Below, piece after piece: positions 7,935-17,830 of a DNA stretch of 64,000 nucleotides (positions are counted from its first letter, which is position 1; each line of letters begins with the position of its first letter). The notes beneath the pieces were generated by a model. It was not told the origin of the DNA. It searched no databases and saw only the letters and a program-made list of their open reading frames with translations. The stretch is taken from contig NZ_CP018319.1 in assembly GCF_001952935.1 (NCBI RefSeq), forward strand, positions 434,001-498,000. Direction: 5' to 3'. This DNA is from Pseudomonas frederiksbergensis. GTDB lineage: Bacteria; Pseudomonadota; Gammaproteobacteria; Pseudomonadales; Pseudomonadaceae. Position numbers and translations under genes: made by a program.

Positions 7935-9257
7935 ATGACTCTCCTGCCTCCAGAACTGCTGGCCCCCGCCGGCACCCTGAAAAACATGCGATATGCCTTC
8001 GCCTACGGCGCCGATGCGGTGTACGCCGGTCAGCCGCGCTACAGCCTGCGGGTGCGCAACAACGAATTCGATCACGCCAATCTGGCCCTCGGCATTCACG
8101 AAGCCCAGGCTCAAGGCAAGCGCTTCTATGTGGTGGTGAACATCGCCCCGCACAACGCCAAACTGAAAACCTTCCTCAAGGATCTGGCGCCGGTAATTGC
8201 CATGGCGCCGGACGCGCTGATCATGTCCGACCCGGGCTTGATCATGCTGGTCCGCCGGCATTATCCGCAGATGCCGATTCACCTGTCGGTACAGGCCAAC
8301 ACGGTGAACTGGGCCAGTGTCGAGTTCTGGCAGCAACAAGGCTTGAGCCGGATCATCCTGTCGCGGGAACTGTCCCTGGAAGAAATCGCCGAAATCCGCG
8401 AGCAAGTCCCGGCGATGGAGCTGGAGGTGTTCGTCCATGGCGCCTTGTGCATGGCGTATTCCGGTCGCTGCCTGTTGTCTGGCTATATGAACAAGCGCGA
8501 TGCCAATCAGGGCAGTTGCACCAACGCCTGTCGCTGGAAGTACTCGGCGCAAGAGGCTACGGAAAACCAGCTCGGCGAAATCGTGCAGACCTTCCAGCCC
8601 GAACCGACCTTGGGCATCGGCGCCCCGACCGATCAGGTGTTCCTGTTGCAGGAAGCCAATCGGCCCGACGAACTGATGCCGGCCTTCGAAGACGAACACG
8701 GCACTTACATCATGAACGCCAAGGACCTGCGCGCGGTGCAGCATGTCGAGCGGCTGACGCAAATGGGCGTGCACTCACTGAAAATCGAGGGCCGGACTAA
8801 ATCCCATTTTTATTGCGCACGCACCACCCAGGTTTACCGTCGGGCGATCGACGACGCGGTGGCCGGTCGCGCGTTCGACCGCAGCCTGATGACGGACCTG
8901 GAATCCCTCGCCCAACGCGGCTACACCGAAGGGTTTCTGCGGCGGCACGTGCATGACGAATACCAGAACTACCAGCACGGCAGTTCGGTGTCGGAGCGCC
9001 AGCAGTTTGTCGGCGAGCTGACCGGCGCGCGGCGTGACCGGATGGCGGAGGTCAAGGTGAAGAATCGATTTGGTTTGGGCGACCACATGGAACTGATGAC
9101 GCCCAAGGGCAACTTCCAATTCGATTTGCAGCAACTGCAAAACGTCAGGGGCGAGCCTGTCGAAGTGGCACCGGGGGATGGGCACACCGTGTATTTACCG
9201 ATTCCGGATGCGGTGGATTTGCAGTTTGGGTTGTTGATGCGGGATGTCGCGAGCTGA
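7935..9257 (+). CDS. trhP: tRNA 5-hydroxyuridine synthase-type U32 protein (TrhP/YegQ)
   Basis: A 440-residue U32-family protein. E. coli TrhP (YegQ) with its partner paralogue performs prephenate-dependent hydroxylation of U34 in tRNA. The start ELLAPAGTLKNMRYAFAYGA and the Cys-rich signature FVHGALCMAYSGRCLLSGYM followed by GSCTNACRWKY give the [4Fe-4S]-binding Cys set of the family. The start is uncertain: GTG at 7920 gives five more residues, but homologues usually begin MTLLPPELLAPAG, so I place it at 7935. It stands alone and ends before a REP doublet. Confidence 0.88.
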   Translation: MTLLPPELLAPAGTLKNMRYAFAYGADAVYAGQPRYSLRVRNNEFDHANLALGIHEAQAQGKRFYVVVNIAPHNAKLKTFLKDLAPVIAMAPDALIMSDPGLIMLVRRHYPQMPIHLSVQANTVNWASVEFWQQQGLSRIILSRELSLEEIAEIREQVPAMELEVFVHGALCMAYSGRCLLSGYMNKRDANQGSCTNACRWKYSAQEATENQLGEIVQTFQPEPTLGIGAPTDQVFLLQEANRPDELMPAFEDEHGTYIMNAKDLRAVQHVERLTQMGVHSLKIEGRTKSHFYCARTTQVYRRAIDDAVAGRAFDRSLMTDLESLAQRGYTEGFLRRHVHDEYQNYQHGSSVSERQQFVGELTGARRDRMAEVKVKNRFGLGDHMELMTPKGNFQFDLQQLQNVRGEPVEVAPGDGHTVYLPIPDAVDLQFGLLMRDVAS

Positions 9258-9281
9258 ATATCATCAAACGACACAAAACCT

Positions 9282-9371
9282 TGTGGGAGCGGGCTTGCTC
9301 GCGAAGACGGACTCACATTCAACATCTGAGTTGCCTGACAAACCGCATTCGCGAGCAAGCCCGCTCCCACA
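9282..9371. repeat. REP doublet (family A)
   Basis: Inverted GTGGGAGCGGGCTTGCTCGC copies between the convergent trhP and LysR genes. Confidence 0.9.
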
Positions 9372-9380
9372 GGTAACGAG

Positions 9381-10244
9381 TCAAGCGAACTCTTCGCGCA
9401 ACATCCCCACAAACGCCTCTCGCGCCGGGTGTACCCCGGCGTTTTCATGCCAGTAAAACAGGTTGTCGATCGCCGTCAGCTCGGGGAACTCATACCCCGC
9501 GCAACCTGCCCCTTTGGCGTACTGATCAAACACGCCTTTTGGCACCAGCGCGACACCCGCCCCGGCACTGACGCAGCCGACAATCGCCCCGTAACTGGCC
9601 AGGCTGACAATCGGCAACGCCTGCCCCTGCCGCAGCAACCAATGCTCCAGCGCCGCCCGGTAGGGACAGCCCTGGGGCCACATGAACACGGTTTTGTCCT
9701 GCAAATCCGCGATATCACGTACCGGGCCCAGGGACTTCGAGGCGATCAACAAAAGCTCCTCGCGGTACATCGGCGTGCGCTTGAGGTGTGAGCGCTCGAC
9801 ATCCACCGCGACGATTGCGCCGTCGAGCCGGTGATTGAGCGTGTCGTCGAGCAATTGGCCCCAGGCGCCGGTGGTCAGTTCCAACGCAACGCCGGGGAAA
9901 CGTTTGTGGAATTTCGCCAGCAAACGCGGCAATCGGCCGGTTGCCGACGACTCGATGGCGCCAATGCGCAACGGCCCGGAGGGCTCGGCCGAAGGGTCCA
10001 CCGCACGTTTGGCTTCCGCCGTCAGGGCGAGAATTTTCGAGGCATATGCCAGGAAGGTTTGCCCCGCCGGGCTGATTCGCAGCCCTCGGCCCTCGCGCAG
10101 AAACAGCGCGACGCCCAGCTCCGCTTCCAGGGACTTGAGCCGTGCCGTGATATTCGACGGCACGCAATGCAACAACTCGGCCGCCCGGGCGATGCTGCCG
10201 ACCTCGGCGACGGTCTTGAACATGCGTATCTGTGCCAGCTCCAT
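9381..10244 (-). CDS. LysR-family transcriptional regulator
   Basis: A 287-residue LTTR: winged helix-turn-helix at residues 1-60 (MELAQIRMFKTVAEVGSIAR, then AAELLHCVPSNITARLKSLE) and a periplasmic-binding-protein-like effector domain after it. It is divergent from the EamA permease at 10340 with a 95-bp gap, the usual layout for an LTTR controlling the neighbouring gene. The effector is unknown. Confidence 0.9.
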   Translation of the reverse strand: MELAQIRMFKTVAEVGSIARAAELLHCVPSNITARLKSLEAELGVALFLREGRGLRISPAGQTFLAYASKILALTAEAKRAVDPSAEPSGPLRIGAIESSATGRLPRLLAKFHKRFPGVALELTTGAWGQLLDDTLNHRLDGAIVAVDVERSHLKRTPMYREELLLIASKSLGPVRDIADLQDKTVFMWPQGCPYRAALEHWLLRQGQALPIVSLASYGAIVGCVSAGAGVALVPKGVFDQYAKGAGCAGYEFPELTAIDNLFYWHENAGVHPAREAFVGMLREEFA

Positions 10245-10339
10245 ACATCACCCAAAGTGAAGAGTTGACGCACTATAAGTCAGTTGTGGAGAACAGTCAG
10301 GCTTCTGATACTGGGTGCATCCGCCTACAGGTCCCGATC

Positions 10340-11257
10340 ATGAAGCTACTCACGCCCTCCCCCGGTTCGCCGGTCAAAATCTTCCTGGCCATGGCATTTG
10401 TGGTCGGCTGCTGGGGTTACTCACCGACCGGGATTCACATCGGTTTGCAGGCCTATGAGCCTGGTCATCTGGCCTTGCTGCGGTTTCTGCTGGCGTCGGC
10501 ATTCATGGCGGTCGTCGCGGTGTTCCGAGGTATCAACCTGCCGAAAATTCGTGACCTGCCACTGCTGTTCGCGCTCGGTTTCTTTGCCGTGAGCCTGCAC
10601 CATGTGGCGCTGAATTTCGGCCAGCAAAGTGTCAGCGCCGGCGCCTCCAGTGTGTTGGCGCAATCGGCGCCGTTGTTCAGCACGCTGCTGGCGCGTTTCG
10701 TGTTCAAGGACCGGGTGAGTGCGTGGCGCTGGGGCTGCATTTTTCTGGGATTGATCGGCGTGGTGATTGTGGTGGCCGGGGATCATGGACTGGGGAGCAT
10801 CGACGCCCATGGTGTGTTGATCCTGCTGGCGGCGGTGTCGTGGAGTTTCTACTTTGCCTTGCAGAAGCACTACTCGCGGCGCTACGACGGGCTGACATTG
10901 GTGTGTTACACGGTCTGGTTCGGGACACTGCTTCTGTTGGTTTATCTACCGGGGCTGGTGAACCAGGTCATCACCGCGCCGGTTGAAGTGCAGCTGGCCG
11001 TCATTGGGCTGGGCATTTTCCCAAGTGCCCTGGCGTATCTCGCCTGGGCCTATGTGCTGGCGCATGTGGATCTGAGCCGCGCGACGATGACGCTGTATCT
11101 GATTCCACCGACCGCCATGGCGATTGCCTCTTTTGCACTGGGCGAGCGGCCGACGTTGATGATCGTTGCGGGCGCACTGGTGGTGCTGGTCAGCGTGTTG
11201 GCATTGAATCTGGAGCGCAGGCCGGTGGCGATTCGAGGGCTAGTGTCTGATCGATGA
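10340..11257 (+). CDS. EamA/DMT-family permease
   Basis: A 305-residue protein with ten hydrophobic segments in two EamA repeats (repeat one from about residue 15, repeat two from about 155). RhtA/YdcZ-like family members export amino acids or other metabolites. The start was set at the ATG after GGTCCCGATC because the longer frame from 10232 would cover the LysR promoter. It is probably controlled by the divergent LysR. Confidence 0.88.
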   Translation: MKLLTPSPGSPVKIFLAMAFVVGCWGYSPTGIHIGLQAYEPGHLALLRFLLASAFMAVVAVFRGINLPKIRDLPLLFALGFFAVSLHHVALNFGQQSVSAGASSVLAQSAPLFSTLLARFVFKDRVSAWRWGCIFLGLIGVVIVVAGDHGLGSIDAHGVLILLAAVSWSFYFALQKHYSRRYDGLTLVCYTVWFGTLLLLVYLPGLVNQVITAPVEVQLAVIGLGIFPSALAYLAWAYVLAHVDLSRATMTLYLIPPTAMAIASFALGERPTLMIVAGALVVLVSVLALNLERRPVAIRGLVSDR

Positions 11258-11277
11258 TTTGTGTTGAGACGCAGAAC

Positions 11278-11369
11278 CTGTGGGAGCGAGCCTGCTCGCG
11301 ATAGCGGTCTTACATTCAACATCAATGTTGGCTGATCAGGCGCTATCGCGAGCAAGCTCGCTCCCACAG
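11278..11369. repeat. REP doublet (family A)
   Basis: Inverted GTGGGAGCGAGCCTGCTCGC-type copies between convergent genes. Confidence 0.9.
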
Positions 11370-11397
11370 GTTCTGCGTCTTAACTGACTGGTATTTT

Positions 11398-11628
11398 TTA
11401 TCGCCTGTCATCGGACAGCGGTGTTGGTTCATCTGCCGGAGGCACGTCCTCGGCCGCATCAGGGTCCATCCAGTCTTCAGGTCGATCAGTGTCTGCGTCA
11501 GCCGGGTCCCGCGAAGGGTCCATGCCGGGTGGCGCGTCGTGATCCATGCGCGGCTCGTCGGTGCCGGAAATGGGTCGGGTTGGGTCGGTGTTGGGCGTTG
11601 CGCCCTGGAACATTGAATCGTTAGCCAT
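11398..11628 (-). CDS. Small acidic Pro/Asp-rich hypothetical protein
   Basis: Seventy-six residues starting MANDSMFQGATPNTDPTRPI and dominated by Asp, Pro, Glu and Arg (for example DPSRDPADADTDRPEDWMDP); it is likely disordered. AGGTG precedes the ATG. No function is known; it resembles short disordered pseudomonad proteins. Confidence 0.6.
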   Translation of the reverse strand: MANDSMFQGATPNTDPTRPISGTDEPRMDHDAPPGMDPSRDPADADTDRPEDWMDPDAAEDVPPADEPTPLSDDRR

Positions 11629-11720
11629 GACGCACCTCACTGATGAGGTCCAGCAAATCTGGGCCGTACTCGTTGGAATCAGGGCCGAGGATGCGGTGCT
11701 ATCGAGTAGACAAACGGTGG

Positions 11721-12443
11721 TCAGCCATCGGCCGAAAACCGGTCGCGGCTGTTGGTCAGGTGCAGCCACATGGCCGCCCGCGCCGCATCCGGGTCCTGGC
11801 GTTTGATCGCATTGAGAATGGCCTCGTGCTCAAGGTTGGCCAGTTGCCCCAGCTTGCTCAAATCTACTACGCCGCGCTCGGCGGCATTGACGCGGGTGCG
11901 CGGGATCATGGCGCTGCCCAGGTGCTGCATGATTTCGCTGAAGCACACGTTGCCGGTGGCTTCGGCGATCAGCAAGTGGAAACGCTTGTCGGCTTCGACG
12001 CAGCTGTCGTTGTTGGCCAGCAGGCTTTGATAGTCGTCCAGCGCTTCGCGCATCTGCGCCAATTGATGCTCGGTGCGACGGGTTGCCGCCAGTGCGGCGG
12101 CCTGGGTTTCCAGGCCCATGCGCAACTCCAGAATGCTGCGCACCCCCAGCGCGGTATCGACGTTCAACCGCAGTCCCTGCTCCGGCGCTCGCTCGATAAC
12201 AAAGGTGCCGATGCCGTGGCGGGTTTCCACGAGACCGGACGCCTGCAATTTCGAGATCGCCTCGCGCACCACCGTTCGACTGACCCCGTGCTCCTGAACA
12301 ATCGTGTTCTCGGACGGCAGCTTGTCACCGGGCAGCATCTGCCCGAGCAAGATGCTCTGGGTCAGTTTGGCGACCAGGTCATAGGCCAGGTTATGGGTGC
12401 GCTTGCGGGCAGGCGCGTCGAGGTCTTCTTGCATGGCGGTCAT
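11721..12443 (-). CDS. FadR-subfamily GntR transcriptional regulator, probable glucarate regulator
   Basis: A 240-residue regulator with a GntR winged helix (residues about 15-80; LPSENTIVQEHGVSRTVVRE is the recognition region) and an all-helical FCD ligand domain at about 95-225 with the expected metal/acid-binding Arg, Asp and His residues. It is divergent from the glucarate permease and dehydratase, so it most likely controls them; ligand specificity is inferred from context. Confidence 0.88.
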   Translation of the reverse strand: MTAMQEDLDAPARKRTHNLAYDLVAKLTQSILLGQMLPGDKLPSENTIVQEHGVSRTVVREAISKLQASGLVETRHGIGTFVIERAPEQGLRLNVDTALGVRSILELRMGLETQAAALAATRRTEHQLAQMREALDDYQSLLANNDSCVEADKRFHLLIAEATGNVCFSEIMQHLGSAMIPRTRVNAAERGVVDLSKLGQLANLEHEAILNAIKRQDPDAARAAMWLHLTNSRDRFSADG

Positions 12444-12513
12444 CCGAAAGCAGGGCTATCGGAATCGTAGCACTGCGCCGGGCGGGAATCTCAGCAAAAA
12501 CGCGCCGACCAAC

Positions 12514-12524
12514 TTGTATGACAA
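12514..12524. promoter_or_regulatory. Candidate GntR operator TTGTATGACAA
   Basis: TTGT-ATG-ACAA is a near-palindrome lying 70 bp upstream of the regulator and 195 bp upstream of the permease start. A related TTGTATGA recurs at 12647. The role as regulator site is inferred. Confidence 0.4.
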
Positions 12525-12646
12525 CACTCAACAAATCAAGCCTAAACGATCGAAACCAAGCTCATCCATTCGGCAGAAAGACTAATAAATCTCCTGAATA
12601 ACGCTATTTTGTTGGACGAAGGCACTTGCAGGACGAAAAAACGTAG

Positions 12647-12654
12647 TTGTATGA
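12647..12654. promoter_or_regulatory. Second TTGTATGA half-like site before the glucarate permease
   Basis: Same eight bases as in the site at 12514, located 65 bp before the permease start, so a repressor bound here could block that promoter. Confidence 0.35.
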
Positions 12655-12718
12655 TGTCTATCAACATCGCAACACCCAGTCACACCCCGCATAAAAATAA
12701 TCAGTGGGAGATAACGCA

Positions 12719-14062
12719 GTGAATACATCCATATCCGGGATGAACGATGGCGCCGATTCGGTCCTCAAGTCCGCCATCTCAAAAGTGAAACGCCATGTCC
12801 TGCCGCTGTTCGTGATCATGTTCATCGTCAACTACATCGACCGCGTGAACATCGGCTTCGTCCGCGCCCACATGGAACATGACCTGGGCATCGGTGCCGC
12901 CGCCTACGGCCTCGGCGCCGGTCTGTTCTTCATCGGTTACGCGCTGTTTGAAGTCCCCTCCAACATCCTCCTGCAAAAAGTCGGCGCGCGAATCTGGCTG
13001 ACCCGCATCATGCTGACCTGGGGCCTGGTCGCCGCTTGCATGGCGTTCATCCAGAACGAAACCCACTTCTACATCCTGCGATTTCTGCTCGGCGTGGCCG
13101 AAGCCGGTTTCTTCCCCGGCGTGATTTACTACTTCACCCGCTGGTTGCCTGGCGTTGAACGCGGCAAGGCGATTGCCATCTTCCTCAGCGGTTCGGCGAT
13201 TGCTTCGCTGATCTCCGGCCCGTTGTCCGGGTTACTGCTGCAAATCAGCGGTTTGGGCATGCACGGTTGGCAATGGATGTACTTCATTGAAGGGATGTTC
13301 TCGGTCGGGCTGTGCGTGTTCGTCTGGTTCTGGCTGGACTCCAAACCCCACGACGCCAAATGGCTGAGCCGCGCCGAACAGGACGCGCTGGTCAAGGCTA
13401 TCGACGACGAACAACTGGCCCGCGAAGCCGCGACACCGATCAAACCGTCGCTGGGCAAGCTGCTCAAGGATCGCCAGATCATCCTGTTCTGCCTGATCTA
13501 TTTCTTCATCCAGTTGACCATTTATGCCGCGACCTTCTGGCTGCCGAGCATCATCAAAAAGATGGGCGACCTGAGCGACATTCAGGTCGGGTTGTTCAAC
13601 TCGATTCCGTGGCTGCTGTCGATCGTCGGCATGTACGCCTTCGCTTCGCTGTCGGCCAAATGGAAACACCAGCAAGCCTGGGTCGCCACTGCCCTGCTGA
13701 TCGCGGCAGCAGGGATGTTCATGTCCACTACCGGCGGACCGATTTTCGCCTTCGTTGCGATCTGCTTTGCTGCGCTGGGCTTCAAATCGGCGTCGTCGCT
13801 GTTCTGGCCGATTCCTCAGGCCTATCTGGACGCACGGATCGCGGCGGGCGTCATCGCGCTGATCAACTCGGTGGGCAACCTCGGCGGCTTCGTCGCGCCG
13901 ACCACGTTCGGTCTGCTGGAAGAACGCACCGGTTCGATTCAGGGCGGGCTGTACGGCCTGGCCGCGACCTCGATCATTGCCGCAATCATCGTCTTCGCCG
14001 CACGCAATAAACCGAAATCAGCACCTGCTGCACTGGCCAAACCAGCGCCCAATCACGCCTGA
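12719..14062 (+). CDS. gudP: MFS sugar-acid permease (GudP/anion:cation symporter type)
   Basis: A 447-residue major-facilitator protein with 12 hydrophobic segments, of the ACS family that imports glucarate, galactarate and similar acids. [20 protein letters not shown] is the family N-terminal signature. GGGAGAT sits 7 bp ahead of the GTG at 12719; an ATG at 12740 is an alternative. It precedes gudD by 37 bp, so the pair is probably co-transcribed under the divergent GntR regulator. Confidence 0.85.
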   Translation: MNTSISGMNDGADSVLKSAISKVKRHVLPLFVIMFIVNYIDRVNIGFVRAHMEHDLGIGAAAYGLGAGLFFIGYALFEVPSNILLQKVGARIWLTRIMLTWGLVAACMAFIQNETHFYILRFLLGVAEAGFFPGVIYYFTRWLPGVERGKAIAIFLSGSAIASLISGPLSGLLLQISGLGMHGWQWMYFIEGMFSVGLCVFVWFWLDSKPHDAKWLSRAEQDALVKAIDDEQLAREAATPIKPSLGKLLKDRQIILFCLIYFFIQLTIYAATFWLPSIIKKMGDLSDIQVGLFNSIPWLLSIVGMYAFASLSAKWKHQQAWVATALLIAAAGMFMSTTGGPIFAFVAICFAALGFKSASSLFWPIPQAYLDARIAAGVIALINSVGNLGGFVAPTTFGLLEERTGSIQGGLYGLAATSIIAAIIVFAARNKPKSAPAALAKPAPNHA

Positions 14063-14099
14063 ACACTCATGTAAGAGCACTGTTTTGAAGGACATGAAA

Positions 14100-15443
14100 A
14101 TGAACCCACAAGAAACCGCCAAAGCCCCGATCATCACCAGCATGCAAGTTGTTCCGGTGGCCGGCCACGACGGCATGTTGCTCAACCTGAGCGGCGCCCA
14201 CGGGCCGTTTTTCACCCGCAACATCGTGATCCTCAAGGACAACGCCGGTCACACCGGCGTCGGTGAAGTGCCGGGCGGCGAGCGCATTCGCCAGACCCTC
14301 GAAGACGCTCGCTCGTTGGTGGTCGGCAGTCCGATCGGCACGTATCAGAAGATCCTCAATCAAGTGCGCCAGACTTTCGCCGATCGCGATGCCGGCGGTC
14401 GCGGGTTACAGACGTTCGATTTGCGCATCACCATCCACGCCGTCACCGGCCTGGAAGCTGCATTGCTCGATCTGCTCGGCCAGCATCTGGATGTGCCGGT
14501 CGCGGCCTTGCTCGGTGAAGGTCAGCAGCGCGATGAAGTGAAGATGCTCGGTTACCTGTTTTATGTCGGTGATCGCAACGAAACCGACCTGGCCTACCGC
14601 AGCGAACCGGACGCCGACAACGACTGGTTCCGCGTACGTCACGAAAAAGCCATGACCGCCGACACCGTGGTGCGTCTGGCCGAAGCCGCCCACGCCCGCT
14701 ACGGTTTCAAGGACTTCAAACTCAAGGGCGGCGTGCTCAGTGGCGATCAAGAAATCGAAGCCGTCACCGCCCTGGCCGAACGCTTCCCCGATGCGCGCAT
14801 CACCCTCGATCCGAATGGCGCGTGGTCACTCAAGGAAGCCATTCGCTTGTGCCGGGATCAGCATCACGTACTGGCTTACGCCGAAGACCCGTGCGGCGCG
14901 GAAAACGGTTATTCGGGCCGTGAAGTCATGGCGGAATTCCGTCGCGCCACAGGTCTGAAAACCGCCACCAACATGATCGCCACCGACTGGCGGGAAATGG
15001 GCCACGCGATCCAGTTGCAATCAGTGGACATTCCACTGGCCGACCCGCACTTCTGGACCATGCAGGGTTCGGTCCGCGTGGCGCAGATGTGCCATGAGTG
15101 GGGCCTGACCTGGGGTTCGCATTCCAACAACCACTTTGATATTTCCCTGGCGATGTTTACCCACGTCGCGGCCGCCGCGCCGGGTGACATCACCGCCATC
15201 GACACCCACTGGATTTGGCAGGAAGGCCAGCGCCTGACCAAAGCACCGCTGCAAATCGTTGACGGCTGCGTGCAGGTGCCGAAGAAACCTGGATTGGGCG
15301 TCGAACTGGACATGGATCAACTGGCCAAGGCCCATGAGTTGTACAAAGGCATGGGACTGGGCGCGCGGGATGACAGCGTGGCGATGCAGTTTCTGATTCC
15401 GGGTTGGAAATTCGATAACAAGCGGCCGTGCCTGGTGCGCTAG
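14100..15443 (+). CDS. gudD: Glucarate dehydratase
   Basis: A 447-residue enolase-superfamily enzyme converting D-glucarate (and L-idarate) to 5-keto-4-deoxy-D-glucarate in the cytosol. The second strand of the barrel carries [11 protein letters not shown] (catalytic KxK), LDPNGAW gives the first metal ligand and EDPCGAENG the next; ATNMIATDW and the HSNNH segment with the catalytic His-Asp pair follow. These match GudD closely in order and length (E. coli 446). The ATG at 14100 has AAGGA at good spacing; an ATG two codons upstream is too close to it. Confidence 0.95.
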   Translation: MNPQETAKAPIITSMQVVPVAGHDGMLLNLSGAHGPFFTRNIVILKDNAGHTGVGEVPGGERIRQTLEDARSLVVGSPIGTYQKILNQVRQTFADRDAGGRGLQTFDLRITIHAVTGLEAALLDLLGQHLDVPVAALLGEGQQRDEVKMLGYLFYVGDRNETDLAYRSEPDADNDWFRVRHEKAMTADTVVRLAEAAHARYGFKDFKLKGGVLSGDQEIEAVTALAERFPDARITLDPNGAWSLKEAIRLCRDQHHVLAYAEDPCGAENGYSGREVMAEFRRATGLKTATNMIATDWREMGHAIQLQSVDIPLADPHFWTMQGSVRVAQMCHEWGLTWGSHSNNHFDISLAMFTHVAAAAPGDITAIDTHWIWQEGQRLTKAPLQIVDGCVQVPKKPGLGVELDMDQLAKAHELYKGMGLGARDDSVAMQFLIPGWKFDNKRPCLVR

Positions 15444-15466
15444 CAATCTGAAAAACACCGCAGTAC

Positions 15467-15559
15467 CTGTGGGAGCGAGCTTGCTCGCGATGAGGCCATA
15501 ACATTCGACATCTCCTCTGCCTGTCAAACCGCTATCGCGAGCAAGCTCGCTCCCACAGG
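15467..15559. repeat. REP doublet (family A)
   Basis: Inverted GTGGGAGCGAGCTTGCTCGC copies between convergent gudD and ampR. Confidence 0.9.
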
Positions 15560-15570
15560 AATGGCATTCG

Positions 15571-16449
15571 CTAAACCATCTGTGTCACTTGCAGCAGCCA
15601 GCCCTTGAACGCCGCCATCGCCGACGTTTCAGGGCGCGACTGCAAACGGGTCAGCCAGTAACTGCCGGTAGTGATCCCGATGGCGAACGGTTGCTCGATT
15701 GCACCCGCCGCCAGTTGCCGGGCGAACATCAGCGGCGGCGCCAATGCCACGCCCGCCCCTTGCAGCGCCGCTTCCATCATTGCCAGCGATGAGTCGAAGA
15801 CGATGCTTCGGTGCGGCGCTGCGTGGGTCGAAAGGCCGGTGGCCTGAAACCATTCGGGCCACTCGTCCGTACGATAAGAACGCAACAGCGTTTGCTGCAA
15901 CAGGTCTATCGGTGTTTTCAGTTGCCGGGCAATTTCGGGAACGCACAATACCGATAACGGCGCCTCGATCAACCTGACTGCTTCAATCCCGTGCCAGGCT
16001 CCCGCACCAAACCGAATCGCGTAATCCAACCCTTCAGCCGCCACATCCACGCGATTGTTGTTGGTCGACAGGCGCAAATCTATGAACGGATGTTTCGCCT
16101 GGAAGTCCGCCAACCGTGGCAACAACCAGCCTACCGCGAACGTCCCCACCACGCCGACCGTCAATACCTCACGAAAATGTCCGCCCTCGAATCGCTCAAG
16201 AGTTTGCGCGATACGGTCGAAAGACTCGCGCAACACCGGCAGCAGGGTTTCGCCCTCGCTGGTCAGCATCAGCCCGCGGGGCAAGCGCTTGAACAGGGTC
16301 ACACCTAGTTGAGACTCAAGGCTCTTGACCTGATGGCTCACCGCCGCCTGTGTGACACACAACTCAACGGCCGCCCGTGTGAAACTCAAATGCCGGGCGG
16401 AGGCCTCGAAGGCGCGCAATGCATTGAGCGGTAATTGAGGCCGGATCAT
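15571..16449 (-). CDS. ampR: AmpR, LysR-type regulator of ampC
   Basis: A 292-residue LysR regulator that senses muropeptides from peptidoglycan recycling and activates ampC, or represses it when UDP-MurNAc-pentapeptide is bound. It opens with MIRPQLPLNALRAFEASARH and has the AmpR-typical TRAAVELCVTQAAVSHQVKS. Gly102 and Asp135, where mutations in other AmpR proteins give constitutive activity, are both conserved. It is divergent from ampC with a 159-bp gap, the classic arrangement. I chose the internal ATG because it matches AmpR starts; four more residues are possible. Confidence 0.93.
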   Translation of the reverse strand: MIRPQLPLNALRAFEASARHLSFTRAAVELCVTQAAVSHQVKSLESQLGVTLFKRLPRGLMLTSEGETLLPVLRESFDRIAQTLERFEGGHFREVLTVGVVGTFAVGWLLPRLADFQAKHPFIDLRLSTNNNRVDVAAEGLDYAIRFGAGAWHGIEAVRLIEAPLSVLCVPEIARQLKTPIDLLQQTLLRSYRTDEWPEWFQATGLSTHAAPHRSIVFDSSLAMMEAALQGAGVALAPPLMFARQLAAGAIEQPFAIGITTGSYWLTRLQSRPETSAMAAFKGWLLQVTQMV

Positions 16450-16608
16450 ACTCACTCCCAAATTTTTCTAATGGCTCGTCCCAAATATCATCGGTTGTCG
16501 AACCTCGGCAGGCTGCATAGATTTGGCTCGCCCATCAGCACCCCGGATTGAAAAGCCGCTCGAAGTGTAGCGGTTAACACCCTTGAACTCATGGAAAGTG
16601 AATCCATC

Positions 16609-17751
16609 ATGCAGAACAAACTCGCGTCCTACAGCGCTTTCGCACTTTTCCTCAGCACCGGTCATTGCGTTGCTGATGACCGCATTGAAGCCATCGTGAA
16701 GGGCGCCATCGAACCGGTGATGCAGCAACAGCAGATCCCCGGTGTCGCGGTTGCGATTACCGTCAACGGCCAACCTCATTACTTTAACTACGGCGTGGCC
16801 TCGAAGGAAAACGGCAAAGCCGTCACCGAAGACACCCTGTTCGAGATCGGCTCGGTGAGCAAAACCTTCACCGCGACCCTCGCCGCCTACGCTCAGGCCA
16901 CCGGCAAACTGTCCCTGTCGGACAAGGCCAGTAGCGTGCTGCCGGAGCTGCGTGGCAGCGCGTTCGATAACATCAGCGTGCTGCAACTGGGCACCTACAG
17001 CGCCGGCGGCCTGCCGCTGCAATTCCCCGACGCTGCCGATGCACCGGACAAGATGCTCGGCTATTTCCAGCAGTGGAAACCGACTTATGCCGCAGGCACC
17101 CATCGGTTGTATTCGAACCCGAGCCTGGGGTTGTTCGGTTATCTGGCAGCCAAAAGCATGGGCGCGCCGTTTGATGACGTGATGGAAAAAACCCTGCTGC
17201 CGAAACTCGGGCTGAAACACACCTACCTCACAGTGCCGCAAGCTCAAATGGGGCTTTACGCTCAGGGTTACAACAAGGAAGACAAACCTGTGCGGGTTGG
17301 ACCGGGGGCACTGGATTCAGAGGCTTATGGCGTGAAAACCAGCGCTGCGGATCTGATTCGGTATGTTGAGGCGAACATGAAACCGTCGGGGCTTGAAACG
17401 CCGATGCAGCAAGCAGTCGCCATCACTCACACCGGCTACTACAAAGTGGGCGATATGACTCAGGGGCTGGGTTGGGAGTTCTACCCCTATCCGGTCAGCC
17501 TCGATAAATTGCTGGCGGGTAACTCGACGCAGATGGCGATGGAGGCTCACGAAGTCCAGTGGCTGACCCCGCCGCAACCTCAACCGGAAAGCGTGCTGAT
17601 TAACAAAACCGGTTCAACGGGCGGCTTCGGTGCCTACGTGGCGTACGTGCCGTCGAAAGACATCGGCATCGTGATCCTGGCCAACAAAAACTACCCGAAC
17701 CCTGAGCGGATCAAGATTGCTCATACGATATTGAGTGCGCTGGCCAAATAG
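16609..17751 (+). CDS. ampC: Class C beta-lactamase AmpC
   Basis: A 380-residue periplasmic serine beta-lactamase that hydrolyses cephalosporins and penicillins through an acyl-enzyme. After a signal peptide (cleavage near residue 22) it has SVSK at 82-85 (nucleophile Ser82, Lys85), YSN at 168-170 and KTG at 333-335, all in class C order, and the TYSAGGLPLQFPD loop. Length fits the family. GGAAAG lies 10 bp before this ATG; an upstream ATG at 16591 adds six residues. AmpR is divergent, so inducible expression is expected. Confidence 0.95.
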   Translation: MQNKLASYSAFALFLSTGHCVADDRIEAIVKGAIEPVMQQQQIPGVAVAITVNGQPHYFNYGVASKENGKAVTEDTLFEIGSVSKTFTATLAAYAQATGKLSLSDKASSVLPELRGSAFDNISVLQLGTYSAGGLPLQFPDAADAPDKMLGYFQQWKPTYAAGTHRLYSNPSLGLFGYLAAKSMGAPFDDVMEKTLLPKLGLKHTYLTVPQAQMGLYAQGYNKEDKPVRVGPGALDSEAYGVKTSAADLIRYVEANMKPSGLETPMQQAVAITHTGYYKVGDMTQGLGWEFYPYPVSLDKLLAGNSTQMAMEAHEVQWLTPPQPQPESVLINKTGSTGGFGAYVAYVPSKDIGIVILANKNYPNPERIKIAHTILSALAK

Positions 17752-17784
17752 CCAAGAGGCGCGACTTCTCGCAGCGGTAGACAA

Positions 17785-17812
17785 AATGGGCGACCCCTTT
17801 GAGGTCGCCCAT
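17785..17812. terminator. Bidirectional hairpin between convergent ampC and the DUF6124 gene
   Basis: AATGGGCGACC/GGTCGCCCATT inverted repeat with a tight loop and no long T run; placed midway between the two convergent genes. Confidence 0.6.
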
Positions 17813-17830
17813 TGTCGTTACTGCGTCAGC

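Noticed and set aside
12600..12640. Sigma-54 promoter before gudP
   Set aside because: GG and GC are separated by 12 bases, not 10.
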